Below, one piece after another: positions 24,287 through 37,309 of a stretch of DNA of 64,000 nucleotides (position 1 is the stretch's first letter; each line of letters begins with the position of its first letter). The stretch lies in contig OZ059898.1 of NCBI GenBank assembly GCA_964057225.1, positions 18,825,267-18,889,266 on the forward strand, written 5' to 3'. Made by a program: the position numbers and the translations under genes. The stretch is from Auanema rhodensis. Lineage: Eukaryota; Nematoda; Chromadorea; Rhabditida; Rhabditidae. The notes below the pieces were generated by a model. That model made no database searches. It worked only from the letters and a program-made list of their open reading frames with translations, and was not told the origin of the DNA.

Positions 24287-26750
24287 CCATGACTTTGAAA
24301 TTTACGTGAACTTTAATTTATGCTAATTAAGTGTACATGTGATGTGCACTTGGTATGTAAGTCGCTTCACGTGAAAGATAAAGAGATGCGGTTTTCAAAA
24401 TTAGATTCCCCATGTCCATATTAGTCTAAAAACAAATTTTCATTGATATTGGTGCATGGCAAACATGACTTTAAAATTTACGTGTACTTTAATTTATGCT
24501 AATTAAGTGTACACGTGATGTGCACTTGGAATGTAACTCGCTTCACGTGAAAGATAAATGGATGCGGTTTTCAAAATTAGATTCCTCATGTTCATATTAG
24601 TCTAAAAACGAATTTTTATTGATATTGATGCATGGTAACCATGACTTTAAAATTTACGTGAACTTTAATTTATGCTAATTAAGTGTACACATGATGTGCA
24701 CTTGGTATGTAACTCGCTTCACGTGAAAGATAAAGTGATGCGGTTTTCAAATTTCGATTTCGCGTGTCCATATTAGTCTAAAAACGAATTTTTATTGATA
24801 TTGGTGCATGGTAACCATGACTTTGAAATTTACGTGAACTTTAATTTATGCTAATTAAGTGTACACGTGATGTGCACTTGGTATGTAAGTCGCTTCACGT
24901 GAAAGATAAAGAGATGCGGTTTTCAAAATTAGATTCCCCATGTCCATATTAGTCTAAAAACAAATTTTTATTGATATTGGTGCATGGCAACCATGACTTT
25001 AAAATTTACGTGTACTTTAATTCATGCTAATTAAGTGTACACGTGATGTGCACTTGGAATGTAACTCGCTTCACGTGAAAGATAAATGGATGCGGTTTTC
25101 AAAATTAGATTCCTCATGTTCATATTAATCTAAAAACGAATTTTTATTGATATTGATGCATGGTAACCATGACTTTAAAATTTACGTGAACTTTAATTTA
25201 TGCTAATTAAGTGTACACATGATGTGCACTTGGTATGTAACTCGCTTCACGAGAAAGATAAAAAGATGCGGTTTTCAAATTTAGATTTCGCGTGTCCATA
25301 TTAGTCTAAAAACAAATTTTTATTGATATTGGTGCATGGTAACCATGACTTTGAAATTTACGTGAACTTTAATTTATGCTAATTAAGTGTACACGTGATG
25401 TGCACTTGGTATGTAAGTCGCTTCACGTGAAAGATAAAGAGATGCGGTTTTCAAAATTAGATTCCCCATGTCCATATTAGTCTAAAAACAAATTCTTATT
25501 GATATTGGTGCATGGTAACCATGACTTTGAAATTTACGTGAACTTTAATTTATGCTAATTAAGTGTACATGTGATGTGCACTTGGTATGTAAGTCGCTTC
25601 ACGTGAAAGATAAAGAGATGCGGTTTTCAAAATTAGATTCCCCATGTCCATATTAGTCTAAAAACAAATTTTCATTGATATTGGTGCATGGCAAACATGA
25701 CTTTAAAATTTACGTGTACTTTAATTTATGCTAATTAAGTGTACACGTGATGTGCACTTGGAATGTAACTCGCTTCACGTGAAAGATAAATGGATGCGGT
25801 TTTCAAAATTAGATTCCTCATGTTCATATTAGTCTAAAAACGAATTTTTATTGATATTGATGCATGGTAACCATGACTTTAAAATTTACGTGAACTTTAA
25901 TTTATGCTAATTAAGTGTACACATGATGTGCACTTGGTATGTAACTCGCTTCACGTGAAAGATAAAGTGATGCGGTTTTCAAATTTCGATTTCGCGTGTC
26001 CATATTAGTCTAAAAACGAATTTTTATTGATATTGGTGCATGGTAACCATGACTTTGAAATTTACGTGAACTTTAATTTATGCTAATTAAGTGTACACGT
26101 GATGTGCACTTGGTATGTAAGTCGCTTCACGTGAAAGATAAAGAGATGCGGTTTTCAAAATTAGATTCCCCATGTCCATATTAGTCTAAAAACAAATTTT
26201 TATTGATATTGGTGCATGGCAACCATGACTTTAAAATTTACGTGTACTTTAATTCATGCTAATTAAGTGTACACGTGATGTGCACTTGGAATGTAACTCG
26301 CTTCACGTGAAAGATAAATGGATGCGGTTTTCAAAATTAGATTCCTCATGTTCATATTAATCTAAAAACGAATTTTTATTGATATTGATGCATGGTAACC
26401 ATGACTTTAAAATTTACGTGAACTTTAATTTATGCTAATTAAGTGTACACATGATGTGCACTTGGTATGTAACTCGCTTCACGAGAAAGATAAAAAGATG
26501 CGGTTTTCAAATTTAGATTTCGCGTGTCCATATTAGTCTAAAAACAAATTTTTATTGATATTGGTGCATGGTAACCATGACTTTGAAATTTACGTGAACT
26601 TTAATTTATGCTAATTAAGTGTACACGTGATGTGCACTTGGTATGTAAGTCGCTTCACGTGAAAGATAAAGAGATGCGGTTTTCAAAATTAGATTCCCCA
26701 TGTCCATATTAGTCTAAAAACAAATTTTTATTGATATTGGTGCATGGCAA
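24287..26750 (+). repeat. 7-monomer tandem duplication found only in copy 1
   Basis: Unit 1 (24,287-25,518) is repeated as 25,519-26,750, spaced exactly 1,232 bp. Shared marks are TGTACATGTG, TTTTCATTG (24,441/25,673), GGCAAACATG, CAAATTTCG with AAGTGATG, TTCATGCTAA and ATTAATCT. Copy 2 has one such unit, near 58.4-59.6 kb, and the offset drops by 1,232 bp across this point. The GGCAAAC mark is in both copy-1 units but is GGCAACC in copy 2, so it arose in copy 1 before the tandem duplication. Confidence 0.87.
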
Positions 26751-27102
26751 CCATGACTTTAAAATTTACGTGTACTTTAATTTATGCTAATTAAGTGTAC
26801 ACGTGATGTGCACTTGGTATGTAACTCGCTTCACGTGAAAGATAAAGAGATGCGGTTTTCAAAATTAGATTCCCCATGTCCATATTAGTCTAAAAACAAA
26901 TTTTTATTGATATTGGTGCATGGTAACCATGACTTTAAAATTTACGTGTACTTTAATTTATGCTAATTAAGTGTACACGTGATGTGCACTTGGTATGTAA
27001 CTCGCTTCACGTGAAAGATAAAGAGATGCGGTTTTCAAAATTAGATTCCCCATGTCCATATTAGTCTAAAAACATATTTTTATTGATATTGGTGCATGGT
27101 AA

Positions 27103-27278
27103 CCATGACTTTAAAATTTACGTGTACTTTAATTTATGCTAATTAAGTGAACACATGATGTGCACTTGGTATGTAAGTCGCTTCACGTGAAAGATAAATG
27201 GATGCGGTTTTCAAAATTAGATTCCCCATGTCCATATTAGTCTAAAAACAAATTTTTATTGATATTGGTGCATGGTAA
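27103..27278 (+). repeat. Extra hybrid monomer in copy 1
   Basis: It starts as the TGAACAC subtype (TTAAAATTTACGTGTAC, TGAACACATG, GTAAGTCG) but continues with GATAAATGGATGCGG, the mark of another subtype, then CCCCATG and CAAATTTTT. Copy 2 lacks it: 59,836 is followed directly by the GAATTTT monomer at 60,012. The mosaic structure suggests exchange between distant subtypes. Confidence 0.75.
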
Positions 27279-27454
27279 CCATGACTTTGAAATTTACGTG
27301 AATTTTAATTTATGCTAATTAAGTGTACACATGATGTGCACTTGGTATGTAACTCGCTTCACGTGAAAGATAAAGTGATGCGGTTTTCAAAATTAGATTC
27401 CGCATGTCCATATTAGTCTAAAAACAAATTTTTATTGATATTGGTGCATGGTAA

Positions 27455-28157
27455 CCATGACTTTGAAATTTACGTGAACTTTAATTTATGCTAATTAAGT
27501 GTACACGTGATGTGCACTTGGTATGTAACTCGCTTCACGTGAAAGATAAAGAGATGCGGTTTCCAAATTAGATTCCCCATGTCCATATTAGTCTAAAAAC
27601 AAATTCTTATTGATATTGGTGCATGGTAAACATGACTTTGAAATTTACGTGAACTTTAATTTATGCTAATTAAATGTACACGTGATGTGCACTTGGTATG
27701 TAACTCGCTTCACGTGAAAGATAAAGAGATGCGGTTTTCAAAATTAGATTTCCCATGTCCATATTAGTCTAAAAACAAATTTTTATTGATATTGGTTCAT
27801 GGTAACCATGACTTTAAAATTTACGTGTACTTTAATTTATGCTAATTAAGTGAACACATGATGTGCACTTGGTATGTAAGTCGCTTCACGTGAAAGATAA
27901 AGAGATGCGGTTTTCAAAATTAGATTCCGCATGTCCATATTAGTCTAAAAACAAATTTTTATTGATATATGTGCATGGTAAACATGACTTTGAAGTTTAC
28001 GTGAACTTTAATTTATGCTAATTAAGTGTACACGTGATGTGCACTTGGTATGTAACTCGCTTCACGTGAAAGATAAAGAGATGCGGTTTTCAAAATTAGA
28101 TTCCCCATGTCCATATTAGTCTAAAATCAAATTTTTATTGATATTGGTGCATGGTAA
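27455..28157 (+). repeat. Signature trimer interrupted by one extra monomer
   Basis: The 175-bp monomer (27,455) and the TGAACAC monomer (27,806) are separated by an extra monomer at 27,630-27,805 bearing AACATG, ATTAAATGTAC, GATTTCCCATG and GGTTCATGG. The last two marks I did not see elsewhere. The copy-2 trimer at 60,188 has no insertion. The extra monomer combines the start of the third trimer member with an ATTAAATG class B body, so it may itself be a hybrid. Confidence 0.78.
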
Positions 28158-30621
28158 CCATGACTTTGAAATTTACGTGAACTTTAATTTATGCTAATTA
28201 AGTGTACACGTGATGTGCACTTGGAATGTAACTCGCTTCACGTGAAAGATAAAGAGATGCGGTTTTCAAAATTAGATTCCCCATGTCCATATTAGTCTAA
28301 AAACAAATTTTTATTGATATTGGTGCATGGTAACCATGACTTTGAAATTTACGTGAACTTTAATTTATGCTAATTAAGTGTACACGTGATGTGCACTTGG
28401 TATGTAACTCGCTTCACGTGAAAGATAAAGAGATGCGGTTTTCAAAATTAGATTCCTCATGTTCATATTAGTCTAAAAACGAATTTTTATTGATATTGAT
28501 GCATGGTAACCATGACTTTAAAATTTACGTGAACTTTAATTTATGCTAATTAAGTGTACACATGATGTGCACTTGGTATGTAACTCGCTTCACGTGAAAG
28601 ATAAAGTGATGCGGTTTTCAAAATTAGATTCCGCATGTCCATATTAGTCTAAAAACAAATTTTTATTGATATTGGTGCATGGTAACCATGACTTTGAAAT
28701 TTACGTGAACTTTAATTTATGCTAATTAAATGTACACGTGATGTGCACTTGGTATGTAAGTCGCTTCACGTGAAAGATAAAGAGATGCGGTTTTCAAAAT
28801 TAGATTCCCCATGTCCATATTAGTCTAAAAACAAATTTTTATTGATATTGGTGCATGGCAACCATGACTTTAAAACTTACGTGTACTTTAATTTATGCTA
28901 ATTAAGTGTACACGTGATGTGCACTTGGAATGTAACTCGCTTCACGTGAAAGATAAATGGATGCGGTTTTCAAAATTAGATTCCTCATGTTCATATTAGT
29001 CTAAAAACGAATTTTTATTGATATTGATGCATGGTAACCATGACTTTAAAATTTACGTGAACTTTAATTTATGCTAATTAAGTGTACACATGATGTGCAC
29101 TTGGTATGTAACTCGCTTCACGTGAAAGATAAAGTGATGCGGTTTTCAAAATTAGATTCCGCATGTCCATATTAGTCTAAAAACAAATTTTTATTGATAT
29201 TGGTGCATGGTAACCATGACTTTGAAATTTACGTGAACTTTAATTCATGCTAATTAAATGTACACGTGATGTGCACTTGGTATGTAAGTCGCTTCACGTG
29301 AAAGATAAAGAGATGCGGTTTTCAAAATTAGATTCCCCATGTCCATATTAGTCTAAAAACAAATTTTTATTGATATTGGTGCATGGCAACCATGACTTTA
29401 AAACTTACGTGTACTTTAATTTATGCTAATTAAGTGTACACGTGATGTGCACTTGGAATGTAACTCGCTTCACGTGAAAGATAAATGGATGCGGTTTTCA
29501 AAATTAGATTCCTCATGTTCATATTAGTCTAAAAACGAATTTTTATTGATATTGATGCATGGTAACCATGACTTTAAAATTTACGTGAACTTTAATTTAT
29601 GCTAATTAAGTGTACACATGATGTGCACTTTGTATGTAACTCGCTTCACGAGAAAGATAAAAAGATGCGGTTTTCAAAATTAGATTCCCCATGTCCATAT
29701 TAGTCTAAAAACAAATTTTTATTGATATTGGTGCATGGTAACCATGACTTTGAAATTTACGTGAACTTTAATTTATGCTAATTAAGTGTACACATGATGT
29801 GCACTTGGTATGTAACTCGCTTCACGAGAAAGATAAAAAGATGCGGTTTTCAAATTTAGATTTCGCGTGTCCATATTAGTCTAAAAACAAATTTTAATTG
29901 ATATTGGTGCATGGTAACCATGACTTTGAAATTTACGTGAACTTTAATTTATGCTAATTAAGTGTACACGTGATGTGCACTTGGTATGTAACTCGCTTCA
30001 CGTGAAAGATAAAGAGATGCGGTTTTCAAAATTAGATTCCTCATGTTCATATTAGTCTAAAAACGAATTTTTATTGATATTGATGCATGGTAACCATGAC
30101 TTTAAAATTTACGTGAACTTTAATTTATGCTAATTAAGTGTACACATGATGTGCACTTGGTATGTAACTCGCTTCACGTGAAAGATAAAGAGATGCGGTT
30201 TTCAAAATTAGATTCCCCATGTCCATATTAGTCTAAAAACAAATTTTTATTGATATTGGTGCATGGCAACCATGACTTTAAAATTTACGTGTACTTTAAT
30301 TTATGCTAATTAAGTGTACACGTGATGTGCACTTGGAATGTAACTCGCTTCACGTGAAAGATAAATGGATGCGGTTTTCAAAATTAGATTCCTCATGTTC
30401 ATATTAGTCTAAAAACGAATTTTTATTGATATTGATGCATGGTAACCATGACTTTAAAATTTACGTGAACTTTAATTTATGCTAATTAAGTGTACACATG
30501 ATGTGCACTTGGTATGTAACTCGCTTCACGAGAAAGATAAAAAGATGCGGTTTTCAAATTTCGATTTCGCGTGTCCATATTAGTCTAAAAACAAATTCTT
30601 ATTGATATTGGTGCATGGTAA

Positions 30622-32205
30622 CCATGACTTTGAAATTTACGTGAACTTTAATTTATGCTAATTAAGTGTACACGTGATGTGCACTTGGTATGTAAGTCGC
30701 TTCACGTGAAAGATAAAGAGATGCGGTTTTCAAAATTAGATTCCCCATGTCCATATTAGTCTAAAAACAAATTTTTATTGATATTGGTGCATGGCAACCA
30801 TGACTTTAAAATTTACGTGTACTTTAATTCATGCTAATTAAGTGTACACGTGATGTGCACTTGGAATGTAACTCGCTTCACGTGAAAGATAAATGGATGC
30901 GGTTTTCAAAATTAGATTCCTCATGTTCATATTAGTCTAAAAACGAATTTTTATTGATATTGATGCATGGTAACCATGACTTTAAAATTTACGTGAACTT
31001 TAATTTATGCTAATTAAGTGTACACATGATGTGCACTTGGTATGTAACTCGCTTCACGAGAAAGATAAAAAGATGCGGTTTTCAAATTTAGATTTCGCGT
31101 GTCCATATTAGTCTAAAAACAAATTTTTATTGATATTGGTGCATGGTAACCATGACTTTGAAATTTACGTGAACTTTAATTTATGCTAATTAAGTGTACA
31201 CGTGATGTGCACTTAGTATGTAAGTCGCTTCACGTGAAAGATAAAGAGATGCGGTTTTCAAAATTAGATTCCCCATGTCCATATTAGTCTAAAAACAAAT
31301 TTTTATTGATATTGGTGCATGGCAACCATGACTTTAAAATTTACGTGTACTTTAATTTATGCTAATTAAGTGTACACGTGATGTGCACTTGGTATGTAAC
31401 TCGCTTCACGTGAAAGATAAAGAGATGCGGTTTTCAAAATTAGATTCCCCATGTCCATATTAGTCTAAAAACAAATTTTTATTGATATTGGTGCATGGTA
31501 ACCATGACTTTGAAATTTACGTGAACTTTAATTTATGCTAATTAAGTGTACACATGATGTGCACTTGGTATGTAACTCGCTTCACGAGAAAGATAAAAAG
31601 ATGCGGTTTTCAAATTTAGATTTCGCGTGTCCATATTAGTCTAAAAACAAATTTTTATTGATATTGGTGCATGGTAACCATGACTTTGAAATTTACGTGA
31701 ACTTTAATTTATGCTAATTAAGTGTACACGTGATGTGCACTTGGTATGTAACTCGCTTCACGTGAAAGATAAAGAGATGCGGTTTTCAAAATTAGATTCC
31801 TCATGTTCATATTAGTCTAAAAACAAATTTTTATTGATATTGATGCATGGTAACCATGACTTTAAAATTTACGTGAACTTTAATTTATGCTAATTAAGTG
31901 TACACATGATGTGCACTTGGTATGTAACTCGCTTCACGTCAAAGATAAAGAGATGCGGTTTTCAAAATTAGATTCCCCATGTCCATATTAGTCTAAAAAC
32001 AAATTTTTATTGATATTGGTGCATGGTAACCATGACTTTGAAATTTACGTGAACTTTAATTTATGCTAATTAAGTGTACACATGATGTGCACTTGGTATG
32101 TAACTCGCTTCACGTGAAAGATAAAGAGATGCGGTTTTCAAAATTAGATTCCCCATGTCCATATTAGTCTAAAAACAAATTTTTATTGATATTGGTGCAT
32201 GGTAA
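30622..32205 (+). repeat. Second copy of the 9-monomer block
   Basis: It aligns to 14,081-15,664 at +16,541. Flanking monomers on both sides do not align, so the block was inserted or has been separately trimmed. CTTAGTATG near 31,213 and TCAAAGATAAAG near 31,939 mark it. The first 820 bp are matched in copy 2 at the window end. Confidence 0.8.
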
Positions 32206-33789
32206 CCATGACTTTGAAATTTACGTGAACTTTAATTTATGCTAATTAAGTGTACACGTGATGTGCACTTGGTATGTAACTCGCTTCACGTGAAAGATAA
32301 AGAGATGCGGTTTTCAAAATTAGATTCCCCATGTCCATATTAGTCTAAAAACATATTTTTATTGATATTGGTGCATGGTAACCATGACTTTGAAATTTAC
32401 GTGAATTTTAATTTATGCTAATTAAGTGTACACATGATGTGCACTTGGTATGTAACTCGCTTCACGTGAAAGATAAAGTGATGCGGTTTTCAAAATTAGA
32501 TTCCGCATGTCCATATTAGTCTAAAAACAAATTTTTATTGATATTGGTGCATGGTAACCATGACTTTGAAATTTACGTGAACTTTAATTTATGCTAATTA
32601 AGTGTACACGTGATGTGCACTTGGTATGTAACTCGCTTCACGTGAAAGATAAAGAGATGCGGTTTTCAAAATTAGATTCCCCATGTCCATATTAGTCTAA
32701 AAACATATTTTTATTGATATTGGTGCATGGTAACCATGACTTTGAAATTTACGTGAATTTTAATTTATGCTAATTAAGTGTACACATGATGTGCACTTGG
32801 TATGTAACTCGCTTCACGTGAAAGATAAAGTGATGCGGTTTTCAAAATTAGATTCCGCATGTCCATATTAGTCTAAAAACAAATTTTTATTGATATTGGT
32901 GCATGGTAACCATGACTTTGAAATTTACGTGAACTTTAATTTATGCTAATTAAGTGTACACGTGATGTGCACTTGGTATGTAACTCGCTTCACGTGAAAG
33001 ATAAAGAGATGCGGTTTTCAAAATTAGATTCCCCATGTCCATATTAGTCTAAAAACAAATTTTTATTGATATTGGTGCATGGTAACCATGACTTTGAAAT
33101 TTACGTGAACTTTAATTTATGCTAATTAAGTGTACACATGATGTGCACTTGGTATGTAACTCGCTTCACGAGAAAGATAAAAAGATGCGGTTTTCAAATT
33201 TCGATTTCGCGTGTCCATATTAGTCTAAAAACAAATTTTTATTGATATTGGTGCATGGTAACCATGACTTTGAAATTTACGTGAACTTTAATTTATGCTA
33301 ATTAAGTGTACACGTGATGTGCACTTGGTATGTAACTCGCTTCACGTGAAAGATAAAGAGATGCGGTTTTCAAAATTAGATTCCGCATGTCCATAGTAGT
33401 CTAAAAACAAATTTTTATTGATATTGGTGCATGGTAACCATGACTTTGAAATTTACGTGAACTTTAATTTATGCTAATTAAGTGTACACGTGATGTGCAC
33501 TTGGTATGTAACTCGCTTCACGTGAAAGATAAAGAGATGCGGTTTTCAAAATTAGATTCCCCATGTCCATATTAGTCTAAAAACATATTTTTATTGATAT
33601 TGGTGCATGGTAACCATGACTTTGAAATTTACGTGAATTTTAATTTATGCTAATTAAGTGTACACATGATGTGCACTTGGTATGTAACTCGCTTCACGTG
33701 AAAGATAAAGTGATGCGGTTTTCAAAATTAGATTCCGCATGTCCATATTAGTCTAAAAACAAATTTTTATTGATATTGGTGCATGGTAA

Positions 33790-34317
33790 CCATGACTTTG
33801 AAATTTACGTGAACTTTAATTTATGCTAATTAAGTGTACACGTGATGTGCACTTGGTATGTAACTCGCTTCACGTGAAAGATAAAGAGATGCGGTTTTCA
33901 AAATTAGATTCCCCATGTCCATATTAGTCTAAAAACAAATTCTTCTTGATATTGGTGCATGGTAACCATGACTTTAAAATTTACGTGTACTTTAATTTAT
34001 GCTAATTAAGTGAACACATGATGTGCACTTGGTATGTAAGTCGCTTCACGTGAAAGATAAAGAGATGCGGTTTTCAAAATTAGATTCCGCATGTCCATAT
34101 TAGTCTAAAAACAAATTTTTATTGATATATGTGCATGGTAAACATGACTTTGAAGTTTACGTGAACTTTAATTTATGCTAATTAAGTGTACACGTGATGT
34201 GCACTTGGTATGTAACTCGCTTCACGTGAAAGATAAAGAGATGCGGTTTTCAAAATTAGATTCCCCATGTCCATATTAGTCTAAAATCAAATTTTTATTG
34301 ATATTGGTGCATGGTAA
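33790..34317 (+). repeat. Signature trimer without the 175-bp deletion
   Basis: The TGAACAC and TGATATATGT/GAAGTTT monomers are present, but the first member is a full 176 bp with normal GGTTTTCAAAATTAG and a distinctive CAAATTCTTCTTG. Either it is the state before the deletion or the deletion was overwritten by conversion. Confidence 0.8.
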
Positions 34318-35901
34318 CCATGACTTTGAAATTTACGTGAACTTTAATTTATGCTAATTAAGTGTACACGTGATGTGCACTTGGAATGTAACTCGCTTCA
34401 CGTGAAAGATAAAGAGATGCGGTTTTCAAAATTAGATTCCCCATGTCCATATTAGTCTAAAAACAAATTTTTATTGATATTGGTGCATGGTAACCATGAC
34501 TTTGAAATTTACGTGAACTTTAATTTATGCTAATTAAGTGTACACATGATGTGCACTTGGTATGTAACTCGCTTCACGAGAAAGATAAAAAGATGCGGTT
34601 TTCAAATTTAGATTTCGCGTGTCCATATTAGTCTAAAAACAAATTTTAATTGATATTGGTGCATGGTAACCATGACTTTGAAATTTACGTGAACTTTAAT
34701 TTATGCTAATTAAGTGTACACGTGATGTGCACTTGGTATGTAACTCGCTTCACGTGAAAGATAAATGGATGCCGTTTTCAAAATTAGATTCCTCATGTTC
34801 ATATTAGTCTAAAAACGAATTTTTATTGATATTGATGCATGGTAACCATGACTTTAAAATTTACGTGAACTTTAATTTATGCTAATTAAGTGTACACATG
34901 ATGTGCACTTTGTATGTAACTCGCTTCACGAGAAAGATAAAAAGATGCGGTTTTCAAAATTAGATTCCCCATGTCCATATTAGTCTAAAAACAAATTTTT
35001 ATTGATATTGGTGCATGGTAACCATGACTTTGAAATTTACGTGAACTTTAATTTATGCTAATTAAGTGTACACATGATGTGCACTTGGTATGTAACTCGC
35101 TTCACGAGAAAGATAAAAAGATGCGGTTTTCAAATTTAGATTTCGCGTGTCCATATTAGTCTAAAAACAAATTTTAATTGATATTGGTGCATGGTAACCA
35201 TGACTTTGAAATTTACGTGAACTTTAATTTATGCTAATTAAGTGTACACGTGATGTGCACTAGGTATGTAACTCGCTTCACGTGAAAGATAAAGAGATGC
35301 GGTTTTCAAAATTAGATTCCCCATGTCCATATTAGTCTAAAAACATATTTTTATTGATATTGGTGCATGGTAACCATGACTTTGAAATTTACGTGAATTT
35401 TAATTTATGCTAATTAAGTGTACACATGATGTGCACTTGGTATGTAACTCGCTTCACGTGAAAGATAAAGTGATGCGGTTTTCAAAATTAGATTCCGCAT
35501 GTCCATATTAGTCTAAAAACAAATTTTTATTGATATTGGTGCATGGTAACCATGACTTTGAAATTTACGTGAACTTTAATTTATGCTAATTAAGTGTACA
35601 CGTGATGTGCACTTGGTATGTAACTCGCTTCACGTGAAAGATAAAGAGATGCGGTTTTCAAAATTAGATTCCCCATGTCCATATTAGTCTAAAAACATAT
35701 TTTTATTGATATTGGTGCATGGTAACCATGACTTTGAAATTTACGTGAATTTTAATTTATGCTAATTAAGTGTACACATGATGTGCACTTGGTATGTAAC
35801 TCGCTTCACGTGAAAGATAAAGTGATGCGGTTTTCAAAATTAGATTCCGCATGTCCATATTAGTCTAAAAACAAATTTTTATTGATATTGGTGCATGGTA
35901 A

Positions 35902-36429
35902 CCATGACTTTGAAATTTACGTGAACTTTAATTTATGCTAATTAAGTGTACACGTGATGTGCACTTGGTATGTAACTCGCTTCACGTGAAAGATAAAGAG
36001 ATGCGGTTTTCAAAATTAGATTCCCCATGTCCATATTAGTCTAAAAACAAATTCTTCTTGATATTGGTGCATGGTAACCATGACTTTAAAATTTACGTGT
36101 ACTTTAATTTATGCTAATTAAGTGAACACATGATGTGCACTTGGTATGTAAGTCGCTTCACGTGAAAGATAAAGAGATGCGGTTTTCAAAATTAGATTCC
36201 GCATGTCCATATTAGTCTAAAAACAAATTTTTATTGATATATGTGCATGGTAAACATGACTTTGAAGTTTACGTGAACTTTAATTTATGCTAATTAAGTG
36301 TACACGTGATGTGCACTTGGTATGTAACTCGCTTCACGTGAAAGATAAAGAGATGCGGTTTTCAAAATTAGATTCCCCATGTCCATATTAGTCTAAAATC
36401 AAATTTTTATTGATATTGGTGCATGGTAA
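35902..36429 (+). repeat. Signature trimer without the 175-bp deletion
   Basis: Copy of the trimer at 33,790, 2,112 bp downstream, with the same CAAATTCTTCTTG and undeleted first monomer. Confidence 0.8.
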
Positions 36430-37309
36430 CCATGACTTTGAAATTTACGTGAACTTTAATTTATGCTAATTAAGTGTACACGTGATGTGCACTTGGAATG
36501 TAACTCGCTTCACGTGAAAGATAAAGAGATGCGGTTTTCAAAATTAGATTCCCCATGTCCATATTAGTCTAAAAACAAATTTTTATTGATATTGGTGCAT
36601 GGTAACCATGACTTTGAAATTTACGTGAACTTTAATTTATGCTAATTAAGTGTACACATGATGTGCACTTGGTATGTAACTCGCTTCACGAGAAAGATAA
36701 AAAGATGCGGTTTTCAAATTTAGATTTCGCGTGTCCATATTAGTCTAAAAACAAATTTTAATTGATATTGGTGCATGGTAACCATGACTTTGAAATTTAC
36801 GTGAACTTTAATTTATGCTAATTAAGTGTACACGTGATGTGCACTTGGTATGTAACTCGCTTCACGTGAAAGATAAAGAGATGCGGTTTTCAAAATTAGA
36901 TTCCTCATGTTCATATTAGTCTAAAAACGAATTTTTATTGATATTGATGCATGGTAACCATGACTTTAAAATTTACGTGAACTTTAATTTATGCTAATTA
37001 AGTGTACACATGATGTGCACTTGGTATGTAACTCGCTTCACGTGAAAGATAAAGTGATGCGGTTTTCAAAATTAGATTCCGCATGTCCATATTAGTCTAA
37101 AAACAAATTTTTATTGATATTGGTGCATGGTAACCATGACTTTGAAATTTACGTGAACTTTAATTTATGCTAATTAAGTGTACACATGATGTGCACTTGG
37201 TATGTAACTCGCTTCACGTGAAAGATAAAGAGATGCGGTTTTCAAAATTAGATTCCCCATGTCCATATTAGTCTAAAAACAAAATTTTATTGATATTGGT
37301 GCATGGCAA

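Larger units (their letters stand above)
18481..24462 (+). repeat. 16/17-monomer higher-order repeat, two copies
   Basis: Unit 1 (18,481-21,295, 16 monomers) and unit 2 (21,472-24,462, 17 monomers) share a long subtype order and rare marks: GTCCATAGTAG, the 175-bp monomer, TGAACAC, TGATATATGT, GAAGTTTACG, AAATCAAA, GCACTTTGTATG, TTTTAATTG and TGTACATGTG. The spacing is 2,991 bp before and 3,167 bp after the extra monomer at 22,000. One monomer (21,296-21,471, with ATTAAATGTAC and CCATAGTAG) separates the units. Confidence 0.85.
4577..31443 (+). repeat. Segmental repeat copy 1 (26.9 kb visible)
   Basis: From about 4.6 kb the order of subtypes and many rare single-base variants match copy 2 at a fixed distance. 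Rare markers shared at +34,317 include CATTTTTTTATTG (6,131/40,448), TTTACTTGAAC (7,051/41,368), TGTCACTCG (10,454/44,771), GATGCGGGTTTC (10,834/45,151), TGATATATGT (19,341/53,658) and AAATTAACG near 20.6/54.9 kb. To the right the offset shrinks in whole-monomer steps to +32,557, which holds from about 27.8 kb to 31,443, the point matching the window's last base. Relative to copy 2 it has ten extra monomers: at 22,000, at 25,519 (seven), at 27,103 and at 27,630. Confidence 0.9.
33438..36957 (+). repeat. 12-monomer higher-order repeat
   Basis: Monomers from 33,438 recur from 35,550, exactly 2,112 bp away. Shared rare marks are CAAATTCTTCTTG (33,939/36,051), TGAACAC, TGATATATGT (34,123/36,235), GAAGTTT, AAATCAAA and TTTTAATTG. 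The match covers eight monomers of the second unit. At 36,958 it ends, while the first unit continues with a GCACTTTGTATG monomer at 34,846. The eighth monomers differ: AAATGGATGCCG at 34,670 against AAAGAGATGCGG at 36,782. Confidence 0.85.
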
